Shown piece by piece: positions 1-7,774 of a DNA stretch of 64,000 bases. The stretch is taken from the NCBI GenBank assembly GCA_965243255.1, contig CBDEUH010000004.1:496001-560000 (forward strand), read 5' to 3'. The first letter of the stretch is position 1, and the number at the start of each line of letters is the position of its first letter. Source of the stretch: Bin87 sp965243255. Lineage in GTDB: Bacteria; Chloroflexota; Dehalococcoidia; Lucifugimonadales; UBA3495. A program made the translations under genes and the position numbers. A model generated the notes under the pieces. That model saw only the letters and a program-made list of their open reading frames with translations, searched no databases and was not told the DNA's origin.

Positions 1-216
1 GTTTTCGATCACGACGCTGCGGAGGGCGATGGTGAGCCGGCGCTTGGTGCGGGTGCGGAAGCCCCAGTCCCAGTGCATAGCAGCGGCGGTGACGGCGTGG
101 CTGGCCGAGCGGCGGATGGCAATGGAGGCGGGGCCGATATTGCCAAAGGCCAGGTTGACACGGGCGCGGGATAAATAGCGTTGGCTGGAGCGTTGGTGGG
201 TTTGTACGGTTCTGAT
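1..216 (-). CDS. Possible partial hypothetical protein running off the left edge
   Basis: An open minus-strand frame of 72 codons continues beyond base 1. It begins after GAGGAGCAACCACC with an ATC codon where a start would be expected. The first in-frame ATG is at 78. The translation is basic and includes HWDWGFRTRTKRR. No family was recognised. The opposite strand is also open here, so the coding assignment is weak. It would be the gene served by the palindrome-overlapped promoter near 560-589, with an unusually long leader. Confidence 0.25.
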   Translation of the reverse strand, partial: MRTVQTHQRSSQRYLSRARVNLAFGNIGPASIAIRRSASHAVTAAAMHWDWGFRTRTKRRLTIALRSVVIEN

Positions 217-555
217 GGTGGTTGCTCCTCTGCGTTGGTCGGCTGGTCGGTGGGTTAGTTGGCCGGTTGGTTGTGGGAGGCAGGACTTCGCTTCGTTGTC
301 AGCGTACGGCCGGGTTGGGTACGCAACTATTTCTCCTATTTCTTTCCGTGTACTCGACGCGTCGGGTAAGGACGCGCCTACACGCGGGCTGGGATGTCCC
401 AGGGACACCAGTGGGGCATTGCCGGTGAGGAGTCAGTCTTTGATCGGCAGTTGCCACCTGGGCCGGTTGCGATTTTAGGTACTGACGGGGTTGGCCGTCG
501 AAGTGAAATCCTGCCTCGGGATGGGATGACGATGGAATAAGGGTTTGCCTAGACG

Positions 556-589
556 CTATTAGGATATACGTTCTAATAGGGGTTGTCAA
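556..589 (-). promoter_or_regulatory. Minus-strand promoter overlapped by a palindrome
   Basis: Reading the minus strand, TTGACA (589-584) is followed after 17 bp by TATCCT (566-561). A 7-bp perfect inverted repeat, CTATTAG (556-562) and CTAATAG (573-579), covers the spacer and -10 region, as an operator would. The 217-685 stretch otherwise shows no convincing gene. Confidence 0.4.
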
Positions 590-624
590 GGGGGTGATTG
601 ACATTCGCTGAAGGGGGGCGAGCT

Positions 625-662
625 CCTCCCCCGGATTCCGGCTTTCGCGGGAACGACGGAGT
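625..662. repeat. Single copy resembling a common dispersed 'TTCCCGCGAAAG' repeat
   Basis: On the minus strand GTTCCCGCGAAAGCCGGAAT is very close to the small repeat written GTTCCCGCGAAAGCGGGAAT that is scattered between genes in many bacteria. Only one copy was seen in this window, so its status as a repeat here rests on that resemblance. Confidence 0.3.
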
Positions 663-685
663 GATTTGCCGGTTGCCGATACTCT

Positions 686-1216
686 CTAGTCGGCGACGCG
701 GTACGCGACGCATTCGACTATTTCGATGAGCAACGGCTTTTGGGCAAGGCCGGTAGTGCCGATGACGGCGCGGCAGGGCGGGTTGGGAATGAACTCCCGG
801 TACACCGCGTTGAATTCGGCCCACCGGTCCATGTTGGTCAGGAACACAACCATCTTGACCACCCGTCCGAAGTTGGTGCGGGCCGCGCTCAGGATGGTCT
901 CGACGTGACGGAAGCAGGCGCGGTATTGTTCCTGGTAGGTCTCGCCGACGGGGACGCCGTCGAAGTTGGAAGAAGTGGTGCCGCGACAATGTACCGTGAC
1001 CGCCCGCACTTTGAGCATCCGGGTCAGGTCTTCCTCAAAGTAGTCGCTGTACAGCCCGGTGCGGTAGGAAACGGAAGCGGTGGCGTCGTGGCGCCCGTCG
1101 GCGATAATCAGGTCCAGCAGCCGGTCGCGTTCGTCGAAGGGTAGGGCTTGAGCCTCCTCAATGGGCATGGCGTCCAGCTCGCCCAGAGTGAGAGGAGCGC
1201 GTCCGGTTCGGGTCAT
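686..1216 (-). CDS. RidA/YjgF-family protein
   Basis: A 176-residue protein whose C-terminal two thirds match the RidA (YjgF/YER057c) fold. The family typically deaminates reactive enamine/imine intermediates or acts in aromatic catabolism as trimers. Recognisable features are the segment with YRTGLYS, the helix ending SAARTNFGRVVKMVVFLTNM, and the terminal strand with Arg in CRAVIG followed by IEIVECVAYRV. About 50 extra N-terminal residues make it longer than the usual ~130. The start at 1216 is chosen over an upstream ATG at 1252 because AAGGAGGCTCAACG directly precedes it. It stands alone, so the substrate cannot be inferred. Confidence 0.75.
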   Translation of the reverse strand: MTRTGRAPLTLGELDAMPIEEAQALPFDERDRLLDLIIADGRHDATASVSYRTGLYSDYFEEDLTRMLKVRAVTVHCRGTTSSNFDGVPVGETYQEQYRACFRHVETILSAARTNFGRVVKMVVFLTNMDRWAEFNAVYREFIPNPPCRAVIGTTGLAQKPLLIEIVECVAYRVAD

Positions 1217-1428
1217 CGTTGAGCCTCCTTGTGTTTGGAGTACAGCCGCCAAGGTTGTCCAGCCTCGCGGGGTCAGCCCATATTAGTCATCGGCAGCACG
1301 AGGCTGCAAGCGAAGCGATACTGTCGATGCGACCACGCGCTTGATGCGGGGGCGGGATAGAAGCGGGAAGGACGGGAAAGAAGGGGGCGAGCCGCGAGCG
1401 ACGGCAGAGCGGTCGGACGGAATCGTTG

Positions 1429-2040
1429 TTACGGGGCGACGCCCACTAGTACCAATGGGACTGCGGGGACGCCGCGTCCCTGGCGGACGACGTTCATCAG
1501 GTCGCGCTCGTAGTAGGGGACGCCGGAGGACATTTCGCGCTCCAGTTCCTTCATGGGCAGGATTTCAATGCCCACGTCGATGATTTCGGACACGTAGAAG
1601 CTGAGATGCTTTACGAACAGGTCGTGGGCGACAAAAGCGTACTTGCCGAATTGTACTTCGACGGCCACCCGGTCTTTCACGAAATCGGTTTGGTTGTAGG
1701 ACATTACGGGGGTATAACCCGCCTCTTCTATGCGCTCTTTTTGGATGCTGGGCGGCAGGCTATAGATGCCACGTAGCAACTTCTCGTCCGGGGCTACCCA
1801 AAATCGGTTCTGGCTATCTCTCCAGCCACTATTGCGGAACCCGGCTTTGAAGGCGTTGTTCATATCAGTCGGCGAATACAACAGCCTGCCGCGCATAGTC
1901 CTTTCTCTGGATACCTTGGTCCGGCACGCCTCAGCATCAACCTGTGAAATCACCCGTTGAACTTCGTCCCACAATACACTGCGATGCACCAACAGAAATT
2001 CCAGACCGTTCAAGTGGGAATAAGTTGCTTTGATTTCCAT
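1429..2040 (-). CDS. Type II restriction endonuclease, BglII/BstYI family
   Basis: A 203-residue protein of about the size of BglII and BstYI (roughly 203-223 residues). Near residue 135 the sequence DFVKDRVAVEVQFGKYAF carries the family's E-x-Q metal-binding pair preceded by acidic residues. BglII uses Asp84/Glu93/Gln95. Enzymes of this family cut AGATCT or RGATCY, so a GATC-centred target is expected by inference. The start ATG at 2040 overlaps the stop of the upstream methyltransferase as TGATG. The methylase is therefore made first and the nuclease is translationally coupled to it, which is a sensible order for safe establishment. An upstream in-frame ATG at 2169 lies inside the methyltransferase and is unlikely. 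Confidence 0.75.
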   Translation of the reverse strand: MEIKATYSHLNGLEFLLVHRSVLWDEVQRVISQVDAEACRTKVSRERTMRGRLLYSPTDMNNAFKAGFRNSGWRDSQNRFWVAPDEKLLRGIYSLPPSIQKERIEEAGYTPVMSYNQTDFVKDRVAVEVQFGKYAFVAHDLFVKHLSFYVSEIIDVGIEILPMKELEREMSSGVPYYERDLMNVVRQGRGVPAVPLVLVGVAP

Positions 2041-2978
2041 CAGTGCCCGCCGTTGGGTTTGGATGGATCGTAGATGGGCTTCCCCATGGGACGGGTACGC
2101 AGAGTTCCGGCTTCCCACTGAGCGATACGCCGGCGGGCGATCTCCACATACTGGGGAACGATGTCGCAACCGTAGGCGGCACGGTCGTGCATCAGCGCTC
2201 CGATGATGGACGATCCGACGCCCATGTAGGGATCAAGAACCGAGTCTCCGGGATCGGTCATAGAGAGAACCAAACGTTCGACCAGTTCGACCGGGAACTG
2301 GCAGGGGTGGACGGTTTTCTCCGGATGATTGCTCTTTACGTTTGGAAACTCCCAAACGTCGCTGGGATTTTTCCCTTTGGGATTTCCAGAGAGCTTGCCA
2401 GCGTTCGGCCCCTTAAAGTGACGTTTATTCGGATACTTGGCCGGAACGCGGATTGGGTCCAGGTGCCACGTGTAATCGTCGGTTTTCGTCCACCAGTTTA
2501 TGGTTTCGTAGCGGCCGGACAATCGCTTTGAGCTGTGCAGTCCATGACCGAAATGCCATACGATTCGATTGCGCAGCTTGAGGCCGAATCCCTTGAATAT
2601 CGGATAGAGCAAGGCATCCAGGGGTACTATCTCTCCGTCGTCCACGAAGTTGCCCACCTGCCAGCAAATCGAACCCTGGGGGTGCAGCAAGCGCACACAT
2701 TCACTGACGACTCGCTCCTGGGATTCCAGATAAGCCGCCAGGGAAATCTTGGGTTCGTAGGGCTTCCCCAGATTGTAAGGCGGGGACGTAACAACCAGCT
2801 TGATCTGCCCGCTGGCCAACGAATTCATGAAGACCAGGTTCTCCTCGCAAGCTATCAACAAGCGACCACCGTCGGCGTCGGACGCTGGCCGCTCTCCCTC
2901 CAGCGGGATCTGACGCGGCGGCCGGCCAGCGACTCGATCCTCGTGGTCTTCAATCATGATGTGATTGGAAACTGACAT
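2040..2978 (-). CDS. Type II DNA modification methyltransferase, beta class (probable N4-cytosine)
   Basis: A 312-residue protein with catalytic motif TSPPYNLG at about 64-71 before the AdoMet motif DPYMGVGSS at about 249-257, which is the beta-class order. An S-P-P-Y motif is typical of N4-cytosine methylases, and M.BglII is of that type. It would protect the cognate site of the adjoining BglII-like nuclease. The last bases overlap the nuclease start. The promoter at 3027-3055 lies about 50 bp upstream. The exact start is slightly uncertain because ATG codons at residues 1 and 8 are both possible. Confidence 0.85.
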   Translation of the reverse strand: MSVSNHIMIEDHEDRVAGRPPRQIPLEGERPASDADGGRLLIACEENLVFMNSLASGQIKLVVTSPPYNLGKPYEPKISLAAYLESQERVVSECVRLLHPQGSICWQVGNFVDDGEIVPLDALLYPIFKGFGLKLRNRIVWHFGHGLHSSKRLSGRYETINWWTKTDDYTWHLDPIRVPAKYPNKRHFKGPNAGKLSGNPKGKNPSDVWEFPNVKSNHPEKTVHPCQFPVELVERLVLSMTDPGDSVLDPYMGVGSSIIGALMHDRAAYGCDIVPQYVEIARRRIAQWEAGTLRTRPMGKPIYDPSKPNGGH

Positions 2979-3026
2979 CGTTCGTTCAATCGGCGTTGAT
3001 ATCCAAATCGGTCTCGTTCGTTAGTG

Positions 3027-3055
3027 ATGGTAGCACTACTGATAATCGTCATCAA
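3027..3055 (-). promoter_or_regulatory. Candidate promoter for the restriction-modification operon
   Basis: The minus strand reads TTGATG (3055-3050), 17 bp, TACCAT (3032-3027). A short inverted repeat TAGTG/CACTA lies over the -10. Two copies of CGTTCGTT occur between here and the methylase start. These could be regulator sites, although no C-protein gene is seen. Confidence 0.4.
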
Positions 3056-3211
3056 CAGACCGAAGGCGCATCCTTAGGTGCGCTTTCTCAGTTCATTCAG
3101 CGAACTCACGGTAAGCGGACGCCGCCGCTCACATGGCCGCAGGTTTGTTGACCCGCCCGTAGGCGGCGAGTATCATCGCCGCAGTTCGCAGATGGAAGCA
3201 GGAGAAGGGTT

Positions 3212-4930
3212 ATGCCGCAGGCTCATGAGTTGATTGTGCAGTTTTTGGAGGAGGCGGGGATTGACGCGGTGTTCGGGATCCCGGGCGGTGGAACGGGGCA
3301 GATTTTCACCAACCTGGTGGGGAAAGAGCCGGCCATCAACACGTACCTGACGCGGCACGAGCAGACGGCGGCGATCATGGCCGACGCCTACGCCCGGGCC
3401 ACGGGCAAGCCGGCGGTCATCATGGGGCAGGGCCTGTTCATGGGGTCCAACGCGTCCTTCGGCATCATGGAGGCCATGCTGTCGTCCAGCCCGATGCTGG
3501 TGCTGACGGACACGTCCGACGGCGGCGTGGGACAACACCCGGCGAACCAGTCGGGGGCCGGCGAGTACGGCAGCATCGACCTGCACAACATCTTCCGGTC
3601 GATGACCAAGTACACGACGCTGGCGACGTCGCCCAAGGAGGCGGCGCTGGGGGCGCAGCTGGCCATCAAGCACGCGACCAGCGGCCGGCCGGGGCCGGCG
3701 TGCCTGCTGATGCGGACGGCGTCGATTGGCGGCGAGGTTGACCTGGAATCGCCGCCCTTCATCCACGACACGGCGGGCTACCTGAATACAGCCAAGCCCC
3801 AGGCGGCGCCGGCGGACATTGAGAAGGCGGTGGAGATACTGTCGCAGTCGCGCCGTCCGGTGATTGTGGCGGGCAACGGGGTGCACATGGCCGGAGCGCA
3901 CGGCGCGTTGCAGCAACTGGCCGAGCAGTGGAACGCGCCTATCGCCACCAGCTACAAGGGCAAGTCGGCCGTCGCCGAGACGCATCCGCTGTCCGTTGGC
4001 ATGGTGGGCATCTACGGGCAGGAGGCGGCGAACCGGGCGGTGGGCGACGCCGACACGGTGGTCATCGTGGGGGCCAAACTCAGCCCGCAGGACACGGTGC
4101 GGGAGCGGCCCTCGGTGTTCAACCCCAAGGGCCAGCGCATCATCCAGATTGACATCGACGACCGCAACGCTGGCTGGACGTTCCCGGTGGAGTTGGGACT
4201 GATCGGCGACGCCGGCAGCATCCTGGGCCAGCTAGTGGAAGCGTCGGCGGAGGCGTCGGGGGCGTCGGCCGGCAACCGCAGCGAGTGGGCCGGGGCGCTG
4301 CCGGGTCGCAAGGCGGAGGCGGGTTTCTACGAAGACGCCGGGCTGCATACGGATTCGTCGCCGGCGCTGCCCCAGCGGGTAGTGCGGGTTTTGCAGGAAA
4401 CCATGCCGTCGGACACGGTGTACGCGCTGGACGCGGGGAACAACCGGACCTGGATGGCCCACCTGTTCCAGTCGCAGCAGGCCCACACGTTCTTCTGTCC
4501 CGGCGGCACGGCGGGGATGGGCTGGGGACTGCCGGCGTCCGTGGGCTTGCAGATTGCCTACCCGGGCCGGCCGGTGGTCTGCGTCACCGGAGACGGCGGG
4601 TACATGATGACGGTGAACGCGCTGTCCACGGCGATGCAGTACGAGCTGCCCATCGTGTGCGTGGTGTTCAACGACGGCGCGCTGGGGATGGTAAGGCACC
4701 ACCAGGCGCCGGGGCAGTACATCGCGTCGGAGTTCGCCGAGACGGACAACGCGGCGGTGGCGCGAGGGTTCGGGTGCTTCGGCGTGCAGGTGGCGGACTC
4801 GCGGGATTTGGCCGGCGCGCTGCGGGATGCCCAGGCGTCGGGCCTGCCCGCGGTGGTGGACGTGCTGATTGACCGGGGGCCAAGCCCTGACGACTGGCGG
4901 GCCGACGCCCGTGGCTCCGGGGAGACTTAG
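3212..4930 (+). CDS. Thiamine-diphosphate-dependent enzyme (acetolactate synthase/benzoylformate decarboxylase-like)
   Basis: A 572-residue three-domain ThDP enzyme. The N-terminal pyrimidine-binding domain has the catalytic Glu50 in TRHEQTAAIMADAYARATG. A central Rossmann-like domain follows at about 190-330. The C-terminal pyrophosphate domain has the metal motif GDGGYMM...N at about 460-488 (ending VVFND). The family decarboxylates 2-oxo acids and may transfer the product carbanion. The substrate is not readable from sequence. RBS GGAGAAGGGTT precedes the ATG. The downstream acyl-CoA synthetase-like gene begins 55 bp later on the same strand, so the pair may convert a 2-oxo acid-derived product to or from a CoA thioester (inference). 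Confidence 0.85.
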   Translation: MPQAHELIVQFLEEAGIDAVFGIPGGGTGQIFTNLVGKEPAINTYLTRHEQTAAIMADAYARATGKPAVIMGQGLFMGSNASFGIMEAMLSSSPMLVLTDTSDGGVGQHPANQSGAGEYGSIDLHNIFRSMTKYTTLATSPKEAALGAQLAIKHATSGRPGPACLLMRTASIGGEVDLESPPFIHDTAGYLNTAKPQAAPADIEKAVEILSQSRRPVIVAGNGVHMAGAHGALQQLAEQWNAPIATSYKGKSAVAETHPLSVGMVGIYGQEAANRAVGDADTVVIVGAKLSPQDTVRERPSVFNPKGQRIIQIDIDDRNAGWTFPVELGLIGDAGSILGQLVEASAEASGASAGNRSEWAGALPGRKAEAGFYEDAGLHTDSSPALPQRVVRVLQETMPSDTVYALDAGNNRTWMAHLFQSQQAHTFFCPGGTAGMGWGLPASVGLQIAYPGRPVVCVTGDGGYMMTVNALSTAMQYELPIVCVVFNDGALGMVRHHQAPGQYIASEFAETDNAAVARGFGCFGVQVADSRDLAGALRDAQASGLPAVVDVLIDRGPSPDDWRADARGSGET

Positions 4931-4985
4931 GCGTTCGCATTCAGCATCGATAGACCGGATAGGCAGGATACCAGGGGAAGAAAGT

Positions 4986-7112
4986 ATGGATTTCTGGAGT
5001 GACGAACAGCTGGCTTCAATTGACCGGATGCTGAATCCGCGGTCGATTGCGGTGGTGGGAGCGACGCCGCGGATGCAGTACGGTGGGCGGTTCCTGGCGG
5101 CGGCAATGGGGTCGATGGAGCGCGGGGTGAACGTGTATCCGGTGAATCCGCGCTACGAAGAGGTGCAGGGGTTGAAAGCCTATCCGTCGGTGTCGGAGCT
5201 GCCGGAGGCGCCGGACGTGGTGGGCGTTGTGGTGCCGTATCACGCCGTGCTGGACACGCTGCGGGAAAGCCACCAGAAGGGCGCCAAGTCGGCTATCGTC
5301 ATATCGGCCGGGTTCGCCGAGCGCGGCGTGGATGACCGTCGAGATCTGCAGGGCGAGCTGGGGCGGTTCGCCCAGGAGTCGGGGATGCGGGTGAGCGGGC
5401 CGAACTGCCTGGGCCTGGCTAACCTGAAGGATGACATCTGGGCCAGCGCGTCGTCGCGGGGCGCGGCCGGCTTGAGCGGGCCGGTCGGGCTGGTTTGCCA
5501 GAGCGGGGCGTCGGCCTTCGGCCCGTTCCTGACGCGGGCCGTGGACGAGGGCATCGGGTTCACCTACATCGTGTCCACGGGGAACGAGGCGGATTTGGAC
5601 TTCTGCGACTTCGCGCGCTACCTGCTGGATGACGACGACACCAAGGTGATCGCCGGCTTCGTGGAAGGGTTCAAGGATGGGCGCAAGTTCGTGGAAGTGG
5701 CGCGGCTGGCGGCGGAGCGCGGCAAGCCGATTGTCCTCATCAAGATTGGACGGTCGGAGCTGGGCTCGCGGGCGGCCGGGTCGCACACGGCGGCGCTGAC
5801 CGGCGTGGACGCTCGGTATGAAGCGGTGTTCGAGCAGTACGGCGTAACGCGGGTTCAGGACTACGACGACCTGCTGCAGGTGTCCAACCTGCTGGCACGA
5901 TGCCCCAGGCCGCCGAGCCGGGGCGTGGCCGTGGTGTCGCACTCGGGCGGCATCAGCAGCCTGACGGCGGATATGTTCGGGCAGGCCGGGCTGGATCTGC
6001 CGCCGCTGTCGGAGCGGGCCGAGGACGGCATCAACGGCATCTTGAAGGGATTCGGCTGGGCGGCCAATCCGTCGGACGTTACCGGGTTCGCCAACAGCGA
6101 CGACTTCCCGGCGATTATGTCGTTCATGGCCGAGGACGAGAACGTCGGAACGCTGGTGGTGGCATCGGCGGGCGCCGACGCCCAGGCGACGCAGGTCATC
6201 GCCCAGCGGGACGGCAGCGACAAGCCGGTGGCCTTCCTGTGGACGGGAACGCGGGGCGCGCAGGCTGGTCTGCCCATGCTGCGGCAGGCGGGCATCCCGG
6301 TGTTCTACGTGCCTGACAAGCTGGCGGCCGGCGTGCGCTACCTGAACGATTACCACGCCTGGCGGGAACGGTATCTGAGCCGGGGAGCCGCGGATCTGCC
6401 GGAGCCGACGGCGGGTCAGGAAGCCCTGGCCAAGGCGTTGAACGGCGAGGGCGCGCTGTCCGAGTACGACAGCAAGGCGCTGCTGCGGGCGTTTGGAGTG
6501 CCAACCACGCGCGGGCAGCGGGTGGAGGATACCGAAGGAGCCGTGGCGGCGGCAGAACACATTGGGTATCCCGTGGTGGTGAAGGTGAACTCGGCGGACA
6601 TCCTGCACAAGACCGAAGCCGGCGGGATCCGGCTAGGGTTGGCCGACGCCGATGCGGTGCGTAAGGCATTTGAGGAGGTTACGACCGGCGCCAGGGCCTA
6701 CGACGCCAACGCCCGGATTGATGGCGCGCTGGTGCAGGAAATGGTGTCGGGAGGCGTGGAGACGATCGTCGGTGTGTCTTACGACGAGCAGCTGGGCCCG
6801 TTCCTGCTGTTCGGCACGGGCGGCGTCATGGTGGAGGTGTATGAGGATGTGGCCCTGCGTTTGTGTCCAATTACGCGCCAGGACGCGCTGGAGATGATCG
6901 ACCAGGTGAAGGGAGCCCGGCTGCTGCGTGGCTTCCGCGGCGCGCCGGCGGCGGACGTGGACGCGCTGGCCGATACGCTGGTGCGGGTGTCGCAGATGGC
7001 GGCGCAGCTGGAGGGTTCGCTGGGCGAGCTGGACATCAACCCGCTGATGGCGCTGCCGGCCGGGCAGGGTGTCAAGGCGGCCGATGCGCTGGTGGTGGGA
7101 GTAGGGCAGTAG
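4986..7112 (+). CDS. Acyl/acetyl-CoA synthetase (ADP-forming)-like, fused alpha-beta
   Basis: A 708-residue protein in the NDP-forming acyl-CoA synthetase superfamily. A CoA-binding Rossmann domain comes first (NPRSIAVVGATP near residue 17). The succinyl-CoA-synthetase-like ligase segment follows, with the phosphohistidine motif SHTAALTG near 267. A C-terminal ATP-grasp half spans about 480-700 (YPVVVKVNSADILHKTEAGG; LDINPLMALP). The family interconverts acyl-CoA + ADP + Pi with acid + CoA + ATP. The start at 4986 follows GGGGAAGAAAGT. An open extension back to 4869 overlaps the previous gene and is not used. It is co-directional with the ThDP enzyme. Confidence 0.85.
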   Translation: MDFWSDEQLASIDRMLNPRSIAVVGATPRMQYGGRFLAAAMGSMERGVNVYPVNPRYEEVQGLKAYPSVSELPEAPDVVGVVVPYHAVLDTLRESHQKGAKSAIVISAGFAERGVDDRRDLQGELGRFAQESGMRVSGPNCLGLANLKDDIWASASSRGAAGLSGPVGLVCQSGASAFGPFLTRAVDEGIGFTYIVSTGNEADLDFCDFARYLLDDDDTKVIAGFVEGFKDGRKFVEVARLAAERGKPIVLIKIGRSELGSRAAGSHTAALTGVDARYEAVFEQYGVTRVQDYDDLLQVSNLLARCPRPPSRGVAVVSHSGGISSLTADMFGQAGLDLPPLSERAEDGINGILKGFGWAANPSDVTGFANSDDFPAIMSFMAEDENVGTLVVASAGADAQATQVIAQRDGSDKPVAFLWTGTRGAQAGLPMLRQAGIPVFYVPDKLAAGVRYLNDYHAWRERYLSRGAADLPEPTAGQEALAKALNGEGALSEYDSKALLRAFGVPTTRGQRVEDTEGAVAAAEHIGYPVVVKVNSADILHKTEAGGIRLGLADADAVRKAFEEVTTGARAYDANARIDGALVQEMVSGGVETIVGVSYDEQLGPFLLFGTGGVMVEVYEDVALRLCPITRQDALEMIDQVKGARLLRGFRGAPAADVDALADTLVRVSQMAAQLEGSLGELDINPLMALPAGQGVKAADALVVGVGQ

Positions 7113-7166
7113 GAACCGGAGGGCCAGGAACTCGTCCGGCGACAGGCTCGGCATGAGCCCCAGGGC

Positions 7167-7583
7167 CTAGCGTTCCTGTAGGACTTCACCGGAGAGCTGG
7201 TTGATGCGGTAGAGGCGGACCAGGACGGCGGCCCCGATGCGGTCGGGGTCCCGATCCAGTTCGCCCTGGACGGTGCGGGCCATTACGTTGTCGCGGATGG
7301 CCCCCGAGCGGTACACGGTGGCCTCGCCGTAGAAACGCAGGTTGACCCGTTCGGTGGGATGCCGGTAGAACAGAACGATTTTGGGGTTGGATTCCAGGTT
7401 GGCCGCGGATTGGCGCCAGCCCCGTTCCCAGTAGGCCAGGGTTTCCCGGTCGAAGACCAGGACGCTGCCCCGCATACTGATCTGCGGCTCGCCGTCGGGG
7501 CCGACTGTCGCGATATACATCGGGCAGCGGTCGGCCAGAGCGTTGTCGATGCGGCGGCGGAGGTCGTCGTCAATGTAAATCAT
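7167..7583 (-). CDS. Pyridoxamine 5'-phosphate oxidase-like FMN/F420 split-barrel protein
   Basis: A 138-residue protein of the flavin-binding split-barrel superfamily. The N-terminal helix is followed by MYIATVGPDGEPQISMRGSV and the strand with NPKIVLFYRHP, then VNLRFYGEATVYRSG, all typical of small PNPOx-like or F420-dependent reductases. The cofactor cannot be decided from sequence; F420 is plausible because an LLM-family F420-type enzyme is encoded nearby. Start 7583 is supported by GGAGCAACCACG. A longer frame to 7688 runs into the promoter region of the divergent CHAT gene. Confidence 0.7.
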   Translation of the reverse strand: MIYIDDDLRRRIDNALADRCPMYIATVGPDGEPQISMRGSVLVFDRETLAYWERGWRQSAANLESNPKIVLFYRHPTERVNLRFYGEATVYRSGAIRDNVMARTVQGELDRDPDRIGAAVLVRLYRINQLSGEVLQER

Positions 7584-7618
7584 CGTGGTTGCTCCATGGG
7601 TTAGCGAGCGGGATGCTG

Positions 7619-7624
7619 TATAAT
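7619..7624 (+). promoter_or_regulatory. Consensus -10 box for the CHAT-STAND gene
   Basis: A perfect TATAAT lies in the divergent gap, about 150 bp before the preferred GTG start at 7775. No good -35 is visible at 16-18 bp upstream. Transcription would leave a leader of roughly 145 nt. Confidence 0.4.
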
Positions 7625-7774
7625 GCCGAACAGCGAAGAGCGCCGACGGAAGAGATAGAATCCATTCAGCAGACGCGTATTTTAACATGCGCGCGTTTTG
7701 GCGATGTCAGCAGGGGATTGGGGGTTGGGACGTTGCCGTCGCTGTACGTCGGAGTTGCCAAACCAGGAGTTACT

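Noticed and set aside
5016..6608. A 530-codon minus-strand open frame inside the acyl-CoA synthetase gene
   Set aside because: Arg/His/Pro-rich antisense translation of a well-supported gene.
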